From assembly GCF_001570485.1 (NCBI RefSeq), contig NZ_BCTA01000036.1, forward strand, positions 310,001-374,000: a stretch of 64,000 bases of DNA, read 5' to 3'. This DNA comes from Mycolicibacterium novocastrense. GTDB lineage: Bacteria; Actinomycetota; Actinomycetes; Mycobacteriales; Mycobacteriaceae. Within the stretch, counting starts at the first letter, position 1; each line of letters begins with the position of its first letter. The position numbers were made by a program, and so were the translations under genes. Below, in pieces: positions 48,307 to 57,567 of this stretch. Under the pieces are notes generated by a model. It was not told where the DNA came from. It searched no databases and saw nothing but the letters and a program-made list of their open reading frames with translations.

Positions 48307-48332
48307 GATTAGCGAAACCGCGTTTCGGGTAT
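48307..48332 (+). promoter_or_regulatory. SigF-type promoter before csbD
   Basis: GATT (48307-48310), 16 bp, then GGGTAT (48327-48332) is close to the mycobacterial SigF consensus GTTT-N15/17-GGGTAT. The csbD start lies 41 bp downstream of the -10 box. Confidence 0.55.
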
Positions 48333-48373
48333 TGGACGGTCACACCGACCCGATCGGCAAGGAGGAAGCCGCA

Positions 48374-48631
48374 GTGTCCGACAACAAGAACAGTGGGCCC
48401 GAAGAGGCCATCAAGGGTGTCGTCGAGGGCGCCAAGGGCAAGGCCAAAGAGGTGCTAGGCGCCGTCGCCGGTCGCGACGACCTGTACCGCGAGGGCAAGG
48501 CACAGCAGGACAAGGCGGACGCTCAGCGCGACGCCGCGCAGAAGGAAGCCGAGGCCGAAAGCGCGCGGGCGGCGGCCAAGACGGCCGAGAAGCGTCAAGA
48601 GTCCGAGCAGCGGCCTTCCGACGACCGGTAG
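48374..48631 (+). CDS. CsbD-like stress protein
   Basis: An 85-residue hydrophilic, Lys/Glu/Ala-rich helical protein of the CsbD family: EEAIKGVVEGAKGKAKEVLG, then VAGRDDLYREGKAQQDKADA and a charged Ala-rich tail. Such proteins are often general-stress-induced; function is unknown. GTG 48374 follows AAGGAGG (48359-48365) at good spacing. A SigF-type promoter upstream and a terminator downstream suggest a single-gene unit. Confidence 0.85.
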   Translation: MSDNKNSGPEEAIKGVVEGAKGKAKEVLGAVAGRDDLYREGKAQQDKADAQRDAAQKEAEAESARAAAKTAEKRQESEQRPSDDR

Positions 48632-48641
48632 TCATTCAGCG

Positions 48642-48675
48642 AGAGGCGCGGAGGGATCGAACCCTCTGCGCCTCT
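48642..48675. terminator. Hairpin terminator between csbD and hflX
   Basis: A 14-bp stem with one mismatch (AGAGGCGCGGAGGG, 48642-48655, pairing with 48662-48675) and a six-base loop ATCGAA lies between the convergent csbD and hflX genes and could serve both. Confidence 0.78.
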
Positions 48676-48703
48676 TGCTGTACGCCCAGGCCTCCGGGGC
48701 GGG

Positions 48704-50119
48704 TCAGAACGTCGCGTACTCGCGTAGGGCCGCCGCCAGTGGAACCGGCACCCGGGCCTTGATCCTTGTTCCCTCGGCGGTGTGCTCGGTGGCATCGACA
48801 CGCCCCTCGGCGTGCACGCGATTGACCAGATCGCCGCGCTCATAGGGAATGGTCACGTCGACCACCGCGTCGGTGGGTGTGATCAGCTCGGCCATCCGCT
48901 GCTGCAAGCGCTCCAGTCCGTCACCGGTGCGCGCTGACACGAATACCGCATCGGGCAGGGCGCGACGCAGCTGCGCCAACGTCAAGGCGTCGGCGGCGTC
49001 GATTTTGTTGACCACCAACAGTTCCGGTGCCCTGGCCCCATCGTGGTCGGCGATGACCTCGTTGACCACCGTGCGCACGGCGTTGATCTGAGCGAGCGGG
49101 TTCGCATCCGATCCGTCGACGACGTGCACCAGCAGGTCGGCGTCGACGACCTCCTCCAGCGTGGAGCGGAAGGCCTCCACCAGCTGGGTGGGCAGGTGGC
49201 GAACGAACCCGACGGTGTCGGTCAGCACGAACGGCCTGCCGTCGGCGAATTCGCCTCGGCGCGTTGTCGGTTCGAGGGTTGCGAACAACGCGTTCTCCAC
49301 CAGTACGCCCGCACCGGTGAGCGCGTTGAGCAGGCTGGATTTACCGGCGTTGGTGTAGCCCACGATCGCGACCGACGGCACCTCGCTGCGCCGCCTGCCG
49401 CTGCGCTGGGTGTCGCGGATCTTCTTCATGTCCTTGATGTCGCGGCGGAGCTTGGCCATCCGCTCGCGGATGCGCCGGCGGTCGGTTTCGATCTTGGTCT
49501 CGCCGGGTCCGCGCAGACCCACACCGCCGCCGGCGCCGCCAGCACGGCCACCGGCCTGGCGGGACATCGACTCGCCCCAACCGCGCAACCTGGGCAGCAT
49601 GTACTCCATCTGCGCCAGGGTCACCTGCGCCTTGCCCTCCCGACTGGTCGCGTGCTGGGCGAAGATGTCGAGGATGAGGGCCGTGCGGTCGATGACCTTG
49701 ACCTTGACCGCCTTCTCCAGGGCCGTCAGCTGGGCGGGGCTGAGTTCGCCGTCGCAGATGACGGTGTCGGCTCCCGTCGCGAGCACGATCTCGCGAAGTT
49801 CGGCGGCCTTGCCCGAGCCGATGTAAGTGGCGGCGTCGGGCTTGTCACGGCGCTGGATGACACCCTCGAGCACTTCCGAGCCCGCGGTTTCGGCGAGCGC
49901 GGCCAGTTCGGCCAGGCTGGCCTCGGCGTCGGCGGCACTGCCTTCGGTCCAGACGCCGACCAGCACCACGCGTTCCAGGCGGAGCTGGCGGTACTCGACC
50001 TCGGAGACGTCGGTCAGTTCGGTGGACAGACCTGCCACGCGGCGCAGCGCCGTGCGGTCTTCGAGCGCCAGCTCGCCCGCACTCGGGGCGCTGTGAGTAG
50101 AAGGATCGGGATATGTCAT
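48704..50119 (-). CDS. hflX: Ribosome-associated GTPase HflX
   Basis: A 471-residue GTPase that binds and can split stalled or stressed 70S ribosomes. The HflX N-terminal domain includes YIGSGKAAELREIV and MEYMLPRLRGWGESMSRQ, followed by the Gly-rich GPGETKIETDRRRIRERM. The G domain has VAIVGYTNAGKSSLLNAL (G1), LTDTVGFVRHLP (G3) and VVNKID (G4). ATG 50119 matches the MTYPD start of homologues; ATG 50155 or 50164 would extend it. Orthologue of Rv2725c. Confidence 0.95.
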   Translation of the reverse strand: MTYPDPSTHSAPSAGELALEDRTALRRVAGLSTELTDVSEVEYRQLRLERVVLVGVWTEGSAADAEASLAELAALAETAGSEVLEGVIQRRDKPDAATYIGSGKAAELREIVLATGADTVICDGELSPAQLTALEKAVKVKVIDRTALILDIFAQHATSREGKAQVTLAQMEYMLPRLRGWGESMSRQAGGRAGGAGGGVGLRGPGETKIETDRRRIRERMAKLRRDIKDMKKIRDTQRSGRRRSEVPSVAIVGYTNAGKSSLLNALTGAGVLVENALFATLEPTTRRGEFADGRPFVLTDTVGFVRHLPTQLVEAFRSTLEEVVDADLLVHVVDGSDANPLAQINAVRTVVNEVIADHDGARAPELLVVNKIDAADALTLAQLRRALPDAVFVSARTGDGLERLQQRMAELITPTDAVVDVTIPYERGDLVNRVHAEGRVDATEHTAEGTRIKARVPVPLAAALREYATF

Positions 50120-50164
50120 AGGCGAATAGAGATTCGCACGGAGATCACTTTTCATGCACCCCAA

Positions 50165-51037
50165 TTAACGTTGCGCAACGTCCCACCATTCCTCGGACAG
50201 TTCCCCGTGCGCCACCAGAACCGACGGGCCGCGCAAGAAACTGCTGGCCTCGGTGACGGTGACCGAGACTTCGCCGCCCGGAATGCGGACCTCGAGGCTG
50301 CCGGTGACGGCGCCGGAGTACGCCAACGCGGCGACGGCGGCGGCGACGGTCCCGGTTCCGCACGACCGCGTCTCGCCGACACCTCGTTCGTGCACACGCA
50401 TCGTCACCGCGCCGTCCACAGGTGCGGTCAGCACCTCGACGTTGACGCCCTCGGGAAACAGCGCGGTGTCGAAGGACACCGGCGCCCCGACGTCGAGGGC
50501 GGACAGCTCCTCGGATGTCAGGTCGGGGTCGACGCAGGCCAGGTGGGGGTTGCCGACGTCGACGGCGAGGCCGGCAAAGGGCCTGCCCCCGATGACCGCC
50601 TCCGCGGTGCCCAACTGGTTCACCTTGCCCATCTCGACGGTGACGTCGGCGTTCGTGCCGTCCCAGTGGTGCAACACCACCGGACGCGGACCCGCCAGCG
50701 ACCCCACCACGAACTCGTCGCGGGTCTCCAGGCCGCTGGCGCGCAAATAGTGCGCGAACACTCGCACCCCGTTGCCGCACATCTGCGCGATCGACCCGTC
50801 GGCGTTGCGGTAGTCCATGTACCAGTTCTCGCCGGCGACGCCCTCCGGCAACTGTGCGAACAAACCGGCGCGCTGCGCCGCGTGCGCGGTGGTCACCCGC
50901 AGCACACCGTCGGCGCCCAGCCCGCGACGACGGTCACACAGCGCCGCCACCGCCGCCGGCGACAACGTCAGCTCGAAATCGAGGTCGGGCAGCAGCACGA
51001 AATCGTTCTGCGTGCCGTGTCCCTTGGCGAACCTCAC
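50165..51037 (-). CDS. dapF: Diaminopimelate epimerase
   Basis: A 290-residue enzyme converting LL- to meso-diaminopimelate for peptidoglycan and lysine. The two catalytic Cys are in [15 protein letters not shown] and [18 protein letters not shown]. The N-terminal [14 protein letters not shown] and the repeated two-lobe fold are typical. The GTG at 51037 fits the conserved [10 protein letters not shown] start. It begins 4 bp after miaA ends, in the cluster DMT-Rv2728c-miaA-dapF-hflX. Orthologue of Rv2726c. Confidence 0.97.
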   Translation of the reverse strand: MRFAKGHGTQNDFVLLPDLDFELTLSPAAVAALCDRRRGLGADGVLRVTTAHAAQRAGLFAQLPEGVAGENWYMDYRNADGSIAQMCGNGVRVFAHYLRASGLETRDEFVVGSLAGPRPVVLHHWDGTNADVTVEMGKVNQLGTAEAVIGGRPFAGLAVDVGNPHLACVDPDLTSEELSALDVGAPVSFDTALFPEGVNVEVLTAPVDGAVTMRVHERGVGETRSCGTGTVAAAVAALAYSGAVTGSLEVRIPGGEVSVTVTEASSFLRGPSVLVAHGELSEEWWDVAQR

Positions 51038-51041
51038 GTGT

Positions 51042-51962
51042 TCAGGGTACGTCCCGCCACACCCGCAGCGTCTCCTCCGCCAGGCCCGGGGCGGCGCCGT
51101 CCAGCCAGACGATGCGGTGGTCGCGACGGAACCAGGACCGCTGCCGACGTACATAGCGGCGGGTGCCGACGAAGGTCGGCTCACGTGCCGCCGAACCGTC
51201 GCCGCCGGCGTCGAGGTCGGTGAGGACCTGTGCGTAGCCCAAGGCCCGCGACGCGGTGACGCCCTCGCGCAGCCCGCATTTCAGCAGCGCGCGCACCTCG
51301 TCGATGAGTCCGTCGGCGAACATCTTGTCGGTCCGCTGAGCCAGACGATCATCGAGAAGCGTTGTAGGCCAATCGAGTCCGATGATGACGGTATCCCAGC
51401 GCGGTGTGCCGATCGCGGGGAACGACGCGGCGAACGGCCGGCCGGTCAGTTCCACCACCTCGAGCGCGCGCACGATGCGGCGCCCGTCGGTGGGCTGAAT
51501 GGAGGCGGCGGCGTCGGCGTCCACGCCGGCCAGTTCCTGGTGCAGGGCGGCCGCCCCGATATCGGCGAGCCGCTGCTCCCAGAGTGCGCGCACCGCCGGG
51601 TCGGTGGCCGGGAACGTCCAGTTGTCGAGCAGCGACTGGATGTACATCATCGACCCGCCCACGATGACGGGCACCGCGCCGCGTTCGAGAATGGCCTCGA
51701 TGTCGTGGGCGGCCGACTGCTGGTAGCGGGCCACGCTCGCGGTCTGCGTCACCTCGAGCACATCGAGCTGATGGTGCGGGATCCCGCGACGCTCGTGAAC
51801 CGTCAGCTTCGCCGTCCCGATGTCCATGCCGCGGTACATCTGCATCGCATCGGCGTTCACAATCTCGGCGCCGATCTCGCCGCTCAATCTCTCGGCCACA
51901 TCCAACGCCAGCGCCGACTTACCGGTGCCCGTCGGGCCGATGATCGCGATCGGCCGCGTCAT
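51042..51962 (-). CDS. miaA: tRNA dimethylallyltransferase
   Basis: A 306-residue enzyme that transfers dimethylallyl to A37 of tRNAs reading U-starting codons. The P-loop is [19 protein letters not shown]; the catalytic Asp is in [17 protein letters not shown]; the tRNA-recognition part has [17 protein letters not shown] and [15 protein letters not shown]. It works just before MiaB, which is also in this window (59960-61513), so both halves of ms2i6A37 synthesis are present. Orthologue of Rv2727c. Confidence 0.97.
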   Translation of the reverse strand: MTRPIAIIGPTGTGKSALALDVAERLSGEIGAEIVNADAMQMYRGMDIGTAKLTVHERRGIPHHQLDVLEVTQTASVARYQQSAAHDIEAILERGAVPVIVGGSMMYIQSLLDNWTFPATDPAVRALWEQRLADIGAAALHQELAGVDADAAASIQPTDGRRIVRALEVVELTGRPFAASFPAIGTPRWDTVIIGLDWPTTLLDDRLAQRTDKMFADGLIDEVRALLKCGLREGVTASRALGYAQVLTDLDAGGDGSAAREPTFVGTRRYVRRQRSWFRRDHRIVWLDGAAPGLAEETLRVWRDVP

Positions 51963-51978
51963 CGTGTCGGAGCGCTCA

Positions 51979-52674
51979 TCACGGCTGCCACAGTCCCGCG
52001 AAATAGCCGACGCCGTACGGGGCGCCGCGGTACAACTCCTTGGCCGAGCGGGGTCCGGCGCCGACCAGCCCGGCCAGCACCCCGAAGGCGACCCGCCCCA
52101 CCACCGCCTCGGGCAACCGGGTCAGCGGGGCGGTCTCGCCGGAGGCCAGCGTATCGTCCAACGCGGCTTGTACGGCGATCGAGTCGGGGTCAAAACCACC
52201 CGGCGCCGAAGGCGTCAGTGTGTTGGCGCCGTCGGCGACGACGAGCACGCCGATCGGGTCGCCGGCCTCGTCGATCTCGGTGCGCAACCGCTCGCCGTGA
52301 GCCAGCGCCGCGTCGACGCCGTGGCCGTGCGCGTAGACCCGTACCTCGGCGGAGGCGTCGCCGCGGGCCGCTCCACGCAACCAGCCGGTGATCAGGGCGC
52401 ACAGCGGCAACGCGACCGGATCGCCGTCGACCCCCGGGGACAACGCGACCCTGACGTCGACGCCGTAGCCGGCGAACGTGCCGGCCTGATGGTGACCGAC
52501 GGCCTGATCGCATTCCCCCACCCCGACCGCGACCCAGCGGGACGGAAGTCCGGCCACCGCGGTGAACACCGCCTCGCGCAGGTCGGCCAGCTCCGGCGCG
52601 GCAGCTGCGGCGAGTTCGGGCACCATCACCGGTGCCGACGGGACGATCGCGATGGCGCTGAGCACGTCCTCCAC
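51979..52674 (-). CDS. Class III extradiol dioxygenase-like protein (Rv2728c)
   Basis: A 231-residue protein with an N-terminus ([18 protein letters not shown]) and later [20 protein letters not shown] that resemble the LigB-like extradiol dioxygenase fold. His/Asp metal ligands are not obvious, so enzymatic activity is uncertain. GTG 52674 gives exactly the length of M. tuberculosis Rv2728c as I recall it. It starts 1 bp after the DMT gene stop and ends 16 bp before miaA, clearly in the operon. Confidence 0.8.
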   Translation of the reverse strand: MEDVLSAIAIVPSAPVMVPELAAAAAPELADLREAVFTAVAGLPSRWVAVGVGECDQAVGHHQAGTFAGYGVDVRVALSPGVDGDPVALPLCALITGWLRGAARGDASAEVRVYAHGHGVDAALAHGERLRTEIDEAGDPIGVLVVADGANTLTPSAPGGFDPDSIAVQAALDDTLASGETAPLTRLPEAVVGRVAFGVLAGLVGAGPRSAKELYRGAPYGVGYFAGLWQP

Positions 52675-52675
52675 G

Positions 52676-53560
52676 CTAATGCGATGCGGCTTGATCGGCG
52701 GTGGCGGCTTCGCCACGGGCCAGCGCGGCCGTCGACACCACCATCACCGCCACCGCGGCGATCAGCGTCAGCCAGCCCTCCTCACCGGGCCGCAGCGTCT
52801 CCCCCAGCACGACGACGCCCAATATCGAGGCGACCACCGGTTCGGTCACCGTCATCGTGGGCAGCGACGCGGTCAGCGCCCCGGCGCGGAACGAGGCCTG
52901 CTGCCACGCCGTGCCCGCGACCGCCACGACCGCCCAGACGTACAGCTCGGGCGTGCGCAACAGGGCCTCGAGTCCGTCGTCGAGACGGTCGACCACACCC
53001 TTGGTCAACACCGCGAATAGTCCCCACAACGCCCCGGACACCAGCGCCAGAAGCACGGCGCTGACGGGTCCCTTCCAGATGTTGGCACCGATCACGCACA
53101 ACACCAGCGCCGGAACCAGCACCACCAGCACCGCCGTCCAGGTCTCCCACGAGGCCCGCGAGTCCCCCTCGGTCGGGTTTCCGACCGTCACGATCACCGC
53201 GACCGACACCGCCAGCAGCGCGGCCCACGTCCACTGCCACGGCGTCACCCGCTGATGCGCGAGCCGGGCGTGGATCGGCAGGGCGAACAGCAGCGATGTC
53301 ACCAGGATCGCCTGGACAAGGAGCACCGACCCGACGCCGAGCGCCGCGGCCTGCAACACGAACCCGGCGGCGGCCACGAAGCTGCCCAGCCACCACTGAC
53401 GGTCGCGCAGCAGCCGGGTGAACAGCTCCAGATGCCCGACCGGCTCGTCGGCGACCTCGTGGGCCTGCCGCTGGTGGATCACATCGCCGATCGCCACGAA
53501 CACAGCGGCGCCGAGGGCCAGGACGACGGCCAGATCCACCTGAGCGCTCATGCCGGCCAT
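52676..53560 (-). CDS. DMT-superfamily (EamA-like) transporter
   Basis: A 294-residue membrane protein with about nine to ten TM helices (for example VDLAVVLALGAAVFVAIGDV, LGVGSVLLVQAILVTSLLFA, SAVLLALVSGALWGLFAVL, EPVVASILGVVVLGETL). The late E-P-V-x-A-x-x-L-G-x-x-x-x-G-E motif is a DMT hallmark. Cargo is unknown. AAAGGA before ATG 53560 supports that start; ATG 53551 is an alternative. Orthologue of Rv2729c and first gene of the miaA-dapF cluster. Confidence 0.88.
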   Translation of the reverse strand: MAGMSAQVDLAVVLALGAAVFVAIGDVIHQRQAHEVADEPVGHLELFTRLLRDRQWWLGSFVAAAGFVLQAAALGVGSVLLVQAILVTSLLFALPIHARLAHQRVTPWQWTWAALLAVSVAVIVTVGNPTEGDSRASWETWTAVLVVLVPALVLCVIGANIWKGPVSAVLLALVSGALWGLFAVLTKGVVDRLDDGLEALLRTPELYVWAVVAVAGTAWQQASFRAGALTASLPTMTVTEPVVASILGVVVLGETLRPGEEGWLTLIAAVAVMVVSTAALARGEAATADQAASH

Positions 53561-53723
53561 CGCCGTCCTTTCGTAGGTTGTCGCGACGAGCCTAGATAGG
53601 CCATCGGGGAAAGCTGGGCGCACGCGCCCCGACGACCTGTTTGAATAGCGTTCGGACAGCGATCAGGCGCCGCGTTGCGCGGCAGGTACGCGGTACGCCG
53701 CGGAGGGCACGAGGATTACCGAC

Positions 53724-55055
53724 ATGACGACCAGCCAGCCAGGGGGCCAGTCCTCCTCGCCGAAACCCGCTCCCCGGCCCGGACCGCCGCGTCCCGGGCC
53801 CGTGCCGCGGCCGGGCCGACCAGCGCCGACGGTGGTCGCGCCCCCGGCCAGCGATCCGCACCGTTTCGGCCGCGTCGACCCCGACGGCACCGTGTGGCTG
53901 ATCACCGGCTCGGGCGAACGGATCATCGGCTCGTGGCAGGCCGGCGACACCGAGGCCGCCTACGCGCACTTCGGCAGGCGCTTCGACGATCTCCAGACCG
54001 AGGTCGTGCTGATGGAGAGCCGGCTCGAGTCCGGGACCGGCGACGCCCGCAAGATCAAAGCGGCCGCGCAGTCGCTGGCCGACACCCTGCCGACCGCGCA
54101 CGTGCTCGGCGACGTCGACGCGATCGCCGAGCGTCTGCAGGCGATCATCAACCACGCCGACGAGACAGCGCAGGCCGAGAAGGCCCGGCGTGAGGAGTTG
54201 CGCGCCGCGCAGACCGCCCGCAAGGAGGCCCTGGCCGCCGAAGCCGAGGACATCGCCGCCAACTCCACCCAGTGGAAGGCCGCAGGCGACCGGCTGCGGG
54301 AGATCCTCGACGAGTGGCGCACGATCACCGGGCTGGACCGCAAAACCGATGACGCGCTGTGGAGGCGGTATTCGGCGGCGCGCGAACAGTTCAACCGCAG
54401 GCGCGGATCGCATTTCGCCGAACTCGACCGGGAACGCGCCGGCGCCCGGCAGGCCAAGGAGGCATTGTGTGAGCGCGCCGAGGGGTTGGCCGACTCGACG
54501 GACTGGGGTCCCACCAGCGCGGCGTTCCGCGAACTGCTCAACGAATGGAAGGCCGCGGGCCGCGCGGCCAAGGATGTCGACGACGCGTTGTGGCAGCGGT
54601 TCAAGGCGGCCCAGGACAAGTTCTTCGGGGCGCGCAATGCGGCCAGCGCCGAGCGCGACGCGGAGTTTCGCGCCAACGCGGACGCCAAGGAGGCGCTGCT
54701 GGCCGAGGCGGAGAAGATCGACACCTCCGATCTGGATGCGGCGCGCGCTGCGCTGCGGGTGATCGGCGACAAGTGGGACGCCATCGGCAAGGTGCCCCGC
54801 GAGCGCGGTGCCGATCTGGAACGGCGCCTGCGCGCGATCGAGAAGAAGATCCGCGAGGCGCCGACGCACGGTGTCGATCCCGAGGCCCAGGCGCGGGCCG
54901 ACCAATTCCGGGTCCGCGCAGAGCAATACGAGCGTCAAGCGGAGAAGGCCGCGGCCGCCGGGCGGGACAAGGACGCCGCGGAGGCGCGCGCCAGCGCCGA
55001 GCAGTGGCGGCAGTGGGCGGACGCGGCCGCCGAGGCGCTCGGCAAGACCCGCTGA
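53724..55055 (+). CDS. DUF349 coiled-coil protein
   Basis: A 443-residue protein (Rv2731 orthologue). A Pro-rich N-terminus (about 1-45) is followed by [20 protein letters not shown] and then at least three DUF349 helical repeats with [19 protein letters not shown] and the related [19 protein letters not shown]. Long Ala/Glu/Arg-rich helices are predicted to form coiled coils. The C-terminus ends [12 protein letters not shown]. Function is poorly defined. It is convergent with the lipoprotein gene at 55060 (4-bp gap). Confidence 0.87.
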   Translation: MTTSQPGGQSSSPKPAPRPGPPRPGPVPRPGRPAPTVVAPPASDPHRFGRVDPDGTVWLITGSGERIIGSWQAGDTEAAYAHFGRRFDDLQTEVVLMESRLESGTGDARKIKAAAQSLADTLPTAHVLGDVDAIAERLQAIINHADETAQAEKARREELRAAQTARKEALAAEAEDIAANSTQWKAAGDRLREILDEWRTITGLDRKTDDALWRRYSAAREQFNRRRGSHFAELDRERAGARQAKEALCERAEGLADSTDWGPTSAAFRELLNEWKAAGRAAKDVDDALWQRFKAAQDKFFGARNAASAERDAEFRANADAKEALLAEAEKIDTSDLDAARAALRVIGDKWDAIGKVPRERGADLERRLRAIEKKIREAPTHGVDPEAQARADQFRVRAEQYERQAEKAAAAGRDKDAAEARASAEQWRQWADAAAEALGKTR

Positions 55056-55059
55056 ACGC

Positions 55060-55473
55060 TCAGCAGTCGGTGGAGATCTCGAACGGCGCGGTGGTGCGTT
55101 CGCCCGGATCGTCGTGGAAGAACCCGACCGCCGTGCCGGTGATCGTGAACTTGCCGTCCACCAGGCTGGCTTCGGCCTCACCGGTGGTCTTGTCCCAAAA
55201 GCTGCCTGTGAACCCGCCCAGGTTGTTGATCTGCACCGATCGCGCGATGACCGGATCCCCGGTGCGAACCTGGGCGATCAGGCCGGGCGTCTGCTCGAGC
55301 GTCTCGAGATTCCACAGCCAGCCCACCTGGGTGCAATCGACGAGGTACCCGCCGGCGTCCTTCCCGTCGATGCTCACGTGGACGAGGTGCTTGGCCAGCA
55401 GTTCCGGGCCCGACGCGCATCCCGTCGGGATCATCAGCACGGCTGCTGTTGCAACGGCAAATCGTTTGTCCAT
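55060..55473 (-). CDS. LpqH-type (19-kDa family) lipoprotein, copy 1
   Basis: A 137-residue lipoprotein. The signal has AVATAAVLMIPTGCAS, with a lipobox ending in Cys near residue 19. The mature domain contains two further Cys (DCTQ and the terminal DC), WLWNLETLEQTPG and the family pattern INNLGGFTGSFWD with a late GTAVGFF-DDPG. It resembles the mycobacterial 19-kDa antigen family. It is paralogous to the neighbouring divergent gene at 55617 (both have GGFTGS-W, ITGTG-G-F-DDP and a C-terminal Cys). No clear Shine-Dalgarno site. Confidence 0.85.
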   Translation of the reverse strand: MDKRFAVATAAVLMIPTGCASGPELLAKHLVHVSIDGKDAGGYLVDCTQVGWLWNLETLEQTPGLIAQVRTGDPVIARSVQINNLGGFTGSFWDKTTGEAEASLVDGKFTITGTAVGFFHDDPGERTTAPFEISTDC

Positions 55474-55616
55474 GGTGCCGCCTCGATGACTTCCCGGCTA
55501 CTCGTCTTCGCCGGGCGTTGACATTCGCGTTCCCCACGGAGATTTGCCGTATACCTCCGGCGTATGGCCGGCTGCCATTGCGGGTATCACTTTGACCCGA
55601 TCCCGAAGGTCCGGTC

Positions 55617-56054
55617 ATGGTCGAAGATGTCAGCGTCGCGCGCACCGCGGCAGCGCTGTTGCTGACCGCAGGGCTCGCCGGCTGCTCTTCCGCACCGCCG
55701 GCTTCACCCGACCCCATGGGCGGCACCGCGACGGTGTCCATCAACTCGCATCCCACCGGTGATCGGTACTATGTCAGCTGCGCCAAGGTGAAGTGGCTGC
55801 TCACCATCGAAAGCGGGGACACCGACACGGGTTTCACGGCCATCGTCGATACGGACGACGGCCCCGACGCGCAGGTCGTCAAGATCCGCGACCTCGGCGG
55901 GTTCACCGGTTCCGCGTGGACGGGTGGCGTCGGTCAACTGCGGGCAACCCGCGACAACGGCCGAATCACGATCAGCGGCACCGGCTACGGGTACTTCGCC
56001 GACGACCCTCACCGCCCAGCGACAGCGGCCTTCGACATCACGGCCGGATGCTAG
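55617..56054 (+). CDS. LpqH-type (19-kDa family) lipoprotein, copy 2
   Basis: A 145-residue lipoprotein. The signal has AAALLLTAGLAGCSS with the lipobox LAGC. The mature part has VSCAKVKWLLTIESGDT, IRDLGGFTGSAW, ISGTGYGYFADDP and a C-terminal Cys, matching copy 1. The ATG at 55617 gives a slightly long N-terminus; a later start is possible. Its stop shares CTAG with the convergent HtrA-like gene. The 143-bp gap between the two paralogues must hold both promoters. Confidence 0.85.
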   Translation: MVEDVSVARTAAALLLTAGLAGCSSAPPASPDPMGGTATVSINSHPTGDRYYVSCAKVKWLLTIESGDTDTGFTAIVDTDDGPDAQVVKIRDLGGFTGSAWTGGVGQLRATRDNGRITISGTGYGYFADDPHRPATAAFDITAGC

Positions 56055-57130
56055 CCCGGTTGCGAGAGTGAGCCCGTGCGCGAACCGATCGTCACCGTCG
56101 TTTGTTCACGGTCACCCCCGCGCATGAACACCATCGATTGCTCGGACCCCGGCTGCGTCTGGCGCAAGCCACCCAGTAGGTCCTCGACAGAATGCACCGG
56201 CTTGCCGGCGAACTCGACGATCACGTCGCCGGGCCGAAGCCCCGCGAGGGCAGCCGGTGCGCCGGGATCGACGCTTGTCACCAACGCACCGCGGTCGACC
56301 TGCACACCCCGCAGCTGCTGGATCGCCGGGGTCAGCCGGCCCAGGGAGATACCGAGGTACGGGTGCGTGGCTTCGCCGTCGGCGAGGAGTTGATTCGCCA
56401 CGTCGAGCACCGTTGCCGCGGGAATCGCGAACCCCAACGACACCGCGCCCACCGCCGGCGGAATGTACGCCTCGTTGATCCCCACGACCCGTCCCTCGGC
56501 GTCGAGCAAGGCGCCGCCGGAGTTACCCGGCGAGATGGGCGCGTCGGTCTGGATCAAATCGACCAACGACTGAGTTTTCGCCGCCGAGTCGGGGATGTCT
56601 CGGTGCAGACCCGAGATGACGCCGACGGTCACGGAGTTCTGGAATCCCAGCGGACTCCCGATCGCGACGGCGACCTCGCCGGGCCGGGGCAGATCTTCGC
56701 GGAACTGCGGCACCGGCATGTCCTGGCCTTGCGTGCGCACGACGGCCAGGTCGGTCACCTCGTCCGTGCCGACCACGACGCCGGGCGAACGTTCCTCGTC
56801 GGCGGTTATGACGGTCACTTCGCGGGCGTCGCCGACGACATGGGCATTGGTCACCACGACGTCGGGGCGTAGCACCACACCGCTGCCGACGCCGCCGTCG
56901 CGCTCGACGGTCACCACGCTCGGACTGACGCGTTCCACCAGATCGGCGTAGCCGGTGCGGTCCAGCGCCGAAGGCGGGGAAGCCTCGGTCAACGGCGTCG
57001 CTGCCGGAGTCGGAGTCGACGCCGGAGTCGATGTCGACGCGTCCTGTGGGCTGGACTGCAGCGTGCATCCGGCGACCGCGACGAGAGCTGCCGCGGCGGC
57101 CGCTCCGACACGAAAATGCCTGCCCTGCAA
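56051..57130 (-). CDS. HtrA/DegP-like serine protease lipoprotein with PDZ domain
   Basis: A 359-residue protein. The signal ends in a lipobox (ALVAVAGCTLQ, Cys near 19), so it is anchored outside the membrane. A Ser/Thr/Pro linker (20-52) leads to a trypsin-like domain with catalytic His (VVTNAHVVGD), Asp (DEVTDLAVVR) and Ser (ISPGNSGGALLD). A PDZ domain fills the C-terminus (DPGAPAALAGLRPGDVIVEF). The start is a TTG at 57130: AGGAGGT (57137-57143) is ideally spaced, whereas no ATG or GTG fits. It lies downstream of the sigma-factor/two-TM gene pair on the same strand. Confidence 0.9.
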   Translation of the reverse strand: MQGRHFRVGAAAAAALVAVAGCTLQSSPQDASTSTPASTPTPAATPLTEASPPSALDRTGYADLVERVSPSVVTVERDGGVGSGVVLRPDVVVTNAHVVGDAREVTVITADEERSPGVVVGTDEVTDLAVVRTQGQDMPVPQFREDLPRPGEVAVAIGSPLGFQNSVTVGVISGLHRDIPDSAAKTQSLVDLIQTDAPISPGNSGGALLDAEGRVVGINEAYIPPAVGAVSLGFAIPAATVLDVANQLLADGEATHPYLGISLGRLTPAIQQLRGVQVDRGALVTSVDPGAPAALAGLRPGDVIVEFAGKPVHSVEDLLGGLRQTQPGSEQSMVFMRGGDREQTTVTIGSRTGSLSQPG

Positions 57131-57222
57131 AGGTTTACCTCCTGAATTCAGTATGCACACGGCACGGATCGGCCGCCGGCGATAAGCAGCGGCTCGGACT
57201 GCCGAAGCGGTGCACGGGCCGG

Positions 57223-57567
57223 CTAGGGGGACCGCTTGGCTCGCTTCCAGCGGGCACCCAGCACGAGCGCGCCGGCGGCAGCAACGACACCGGCGCCCGC
57301 CAGCGTGATCGTCCATATCCGCCGATCTTCGAGATTCATCTGACACAGCCGCGTGAAGTCGGTGTCGGCGACCACCCCACCGGGAACCGGGATGTTGGCT
57401 GCGCTGCCGTCGTCGTGCGCGCGAGCGGCGGACAGGTCGGGCGCCACGGCGCTGCCGCACTCGATCGTCAGATTCTCGGGTGATGCCGAAACCGGAGTGA
57501 ACAAGCCCGCGACGCCGACGATCGCCGCGACGACACCAACGAAAAGCACTATCCGAAGCACAATCAT
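57223..57567 (-). CDS. Small two-TM membrane protein coupled to the sigma-factor gene
   Basis: A 114-residue protein. TM1 (IVLFVGVVAAIVGVAGLF) is almost at the N-terminus and TM2 (TITLAGAGVVAAAGALVLGA) near the C-terminus. Between them an extracytoplasmic loop of about 60 residues has two Cys (IECGSAVAPDLSAARA and FTRLCQMNLEDRR) that could form a disulfide. The cytosolic tail is only WKRAKRSP, too short for an RsbW-type anti-sigma domain. Small loop-and-hairpin proteins like this recur in mycobacteria with unknown role. Its ATG overlaps the sigma-factor stop (ATGA at 57564-57567), which implies coupled translation. Confidence 0.82.
   Translation of the reverse strand: MIVLRIVLFVGVVAAIVGVAGLFTPVSASPENLTIECGSAVAPDLSAARAHDDGSAANIPVPGGVVADTDFTRLCQMNLEDRRIWTITLAGAGVVAAAGALVLGARWKRAKRSP

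Noticed and set aside
49043..51223. Long plus-strand ORF (about 726 codons) over hflX and dapF
   Set aside because: It is antisense to two well-conserved genes, has shadow-type composition and no recognisable domain. High GC makes such open frames common.
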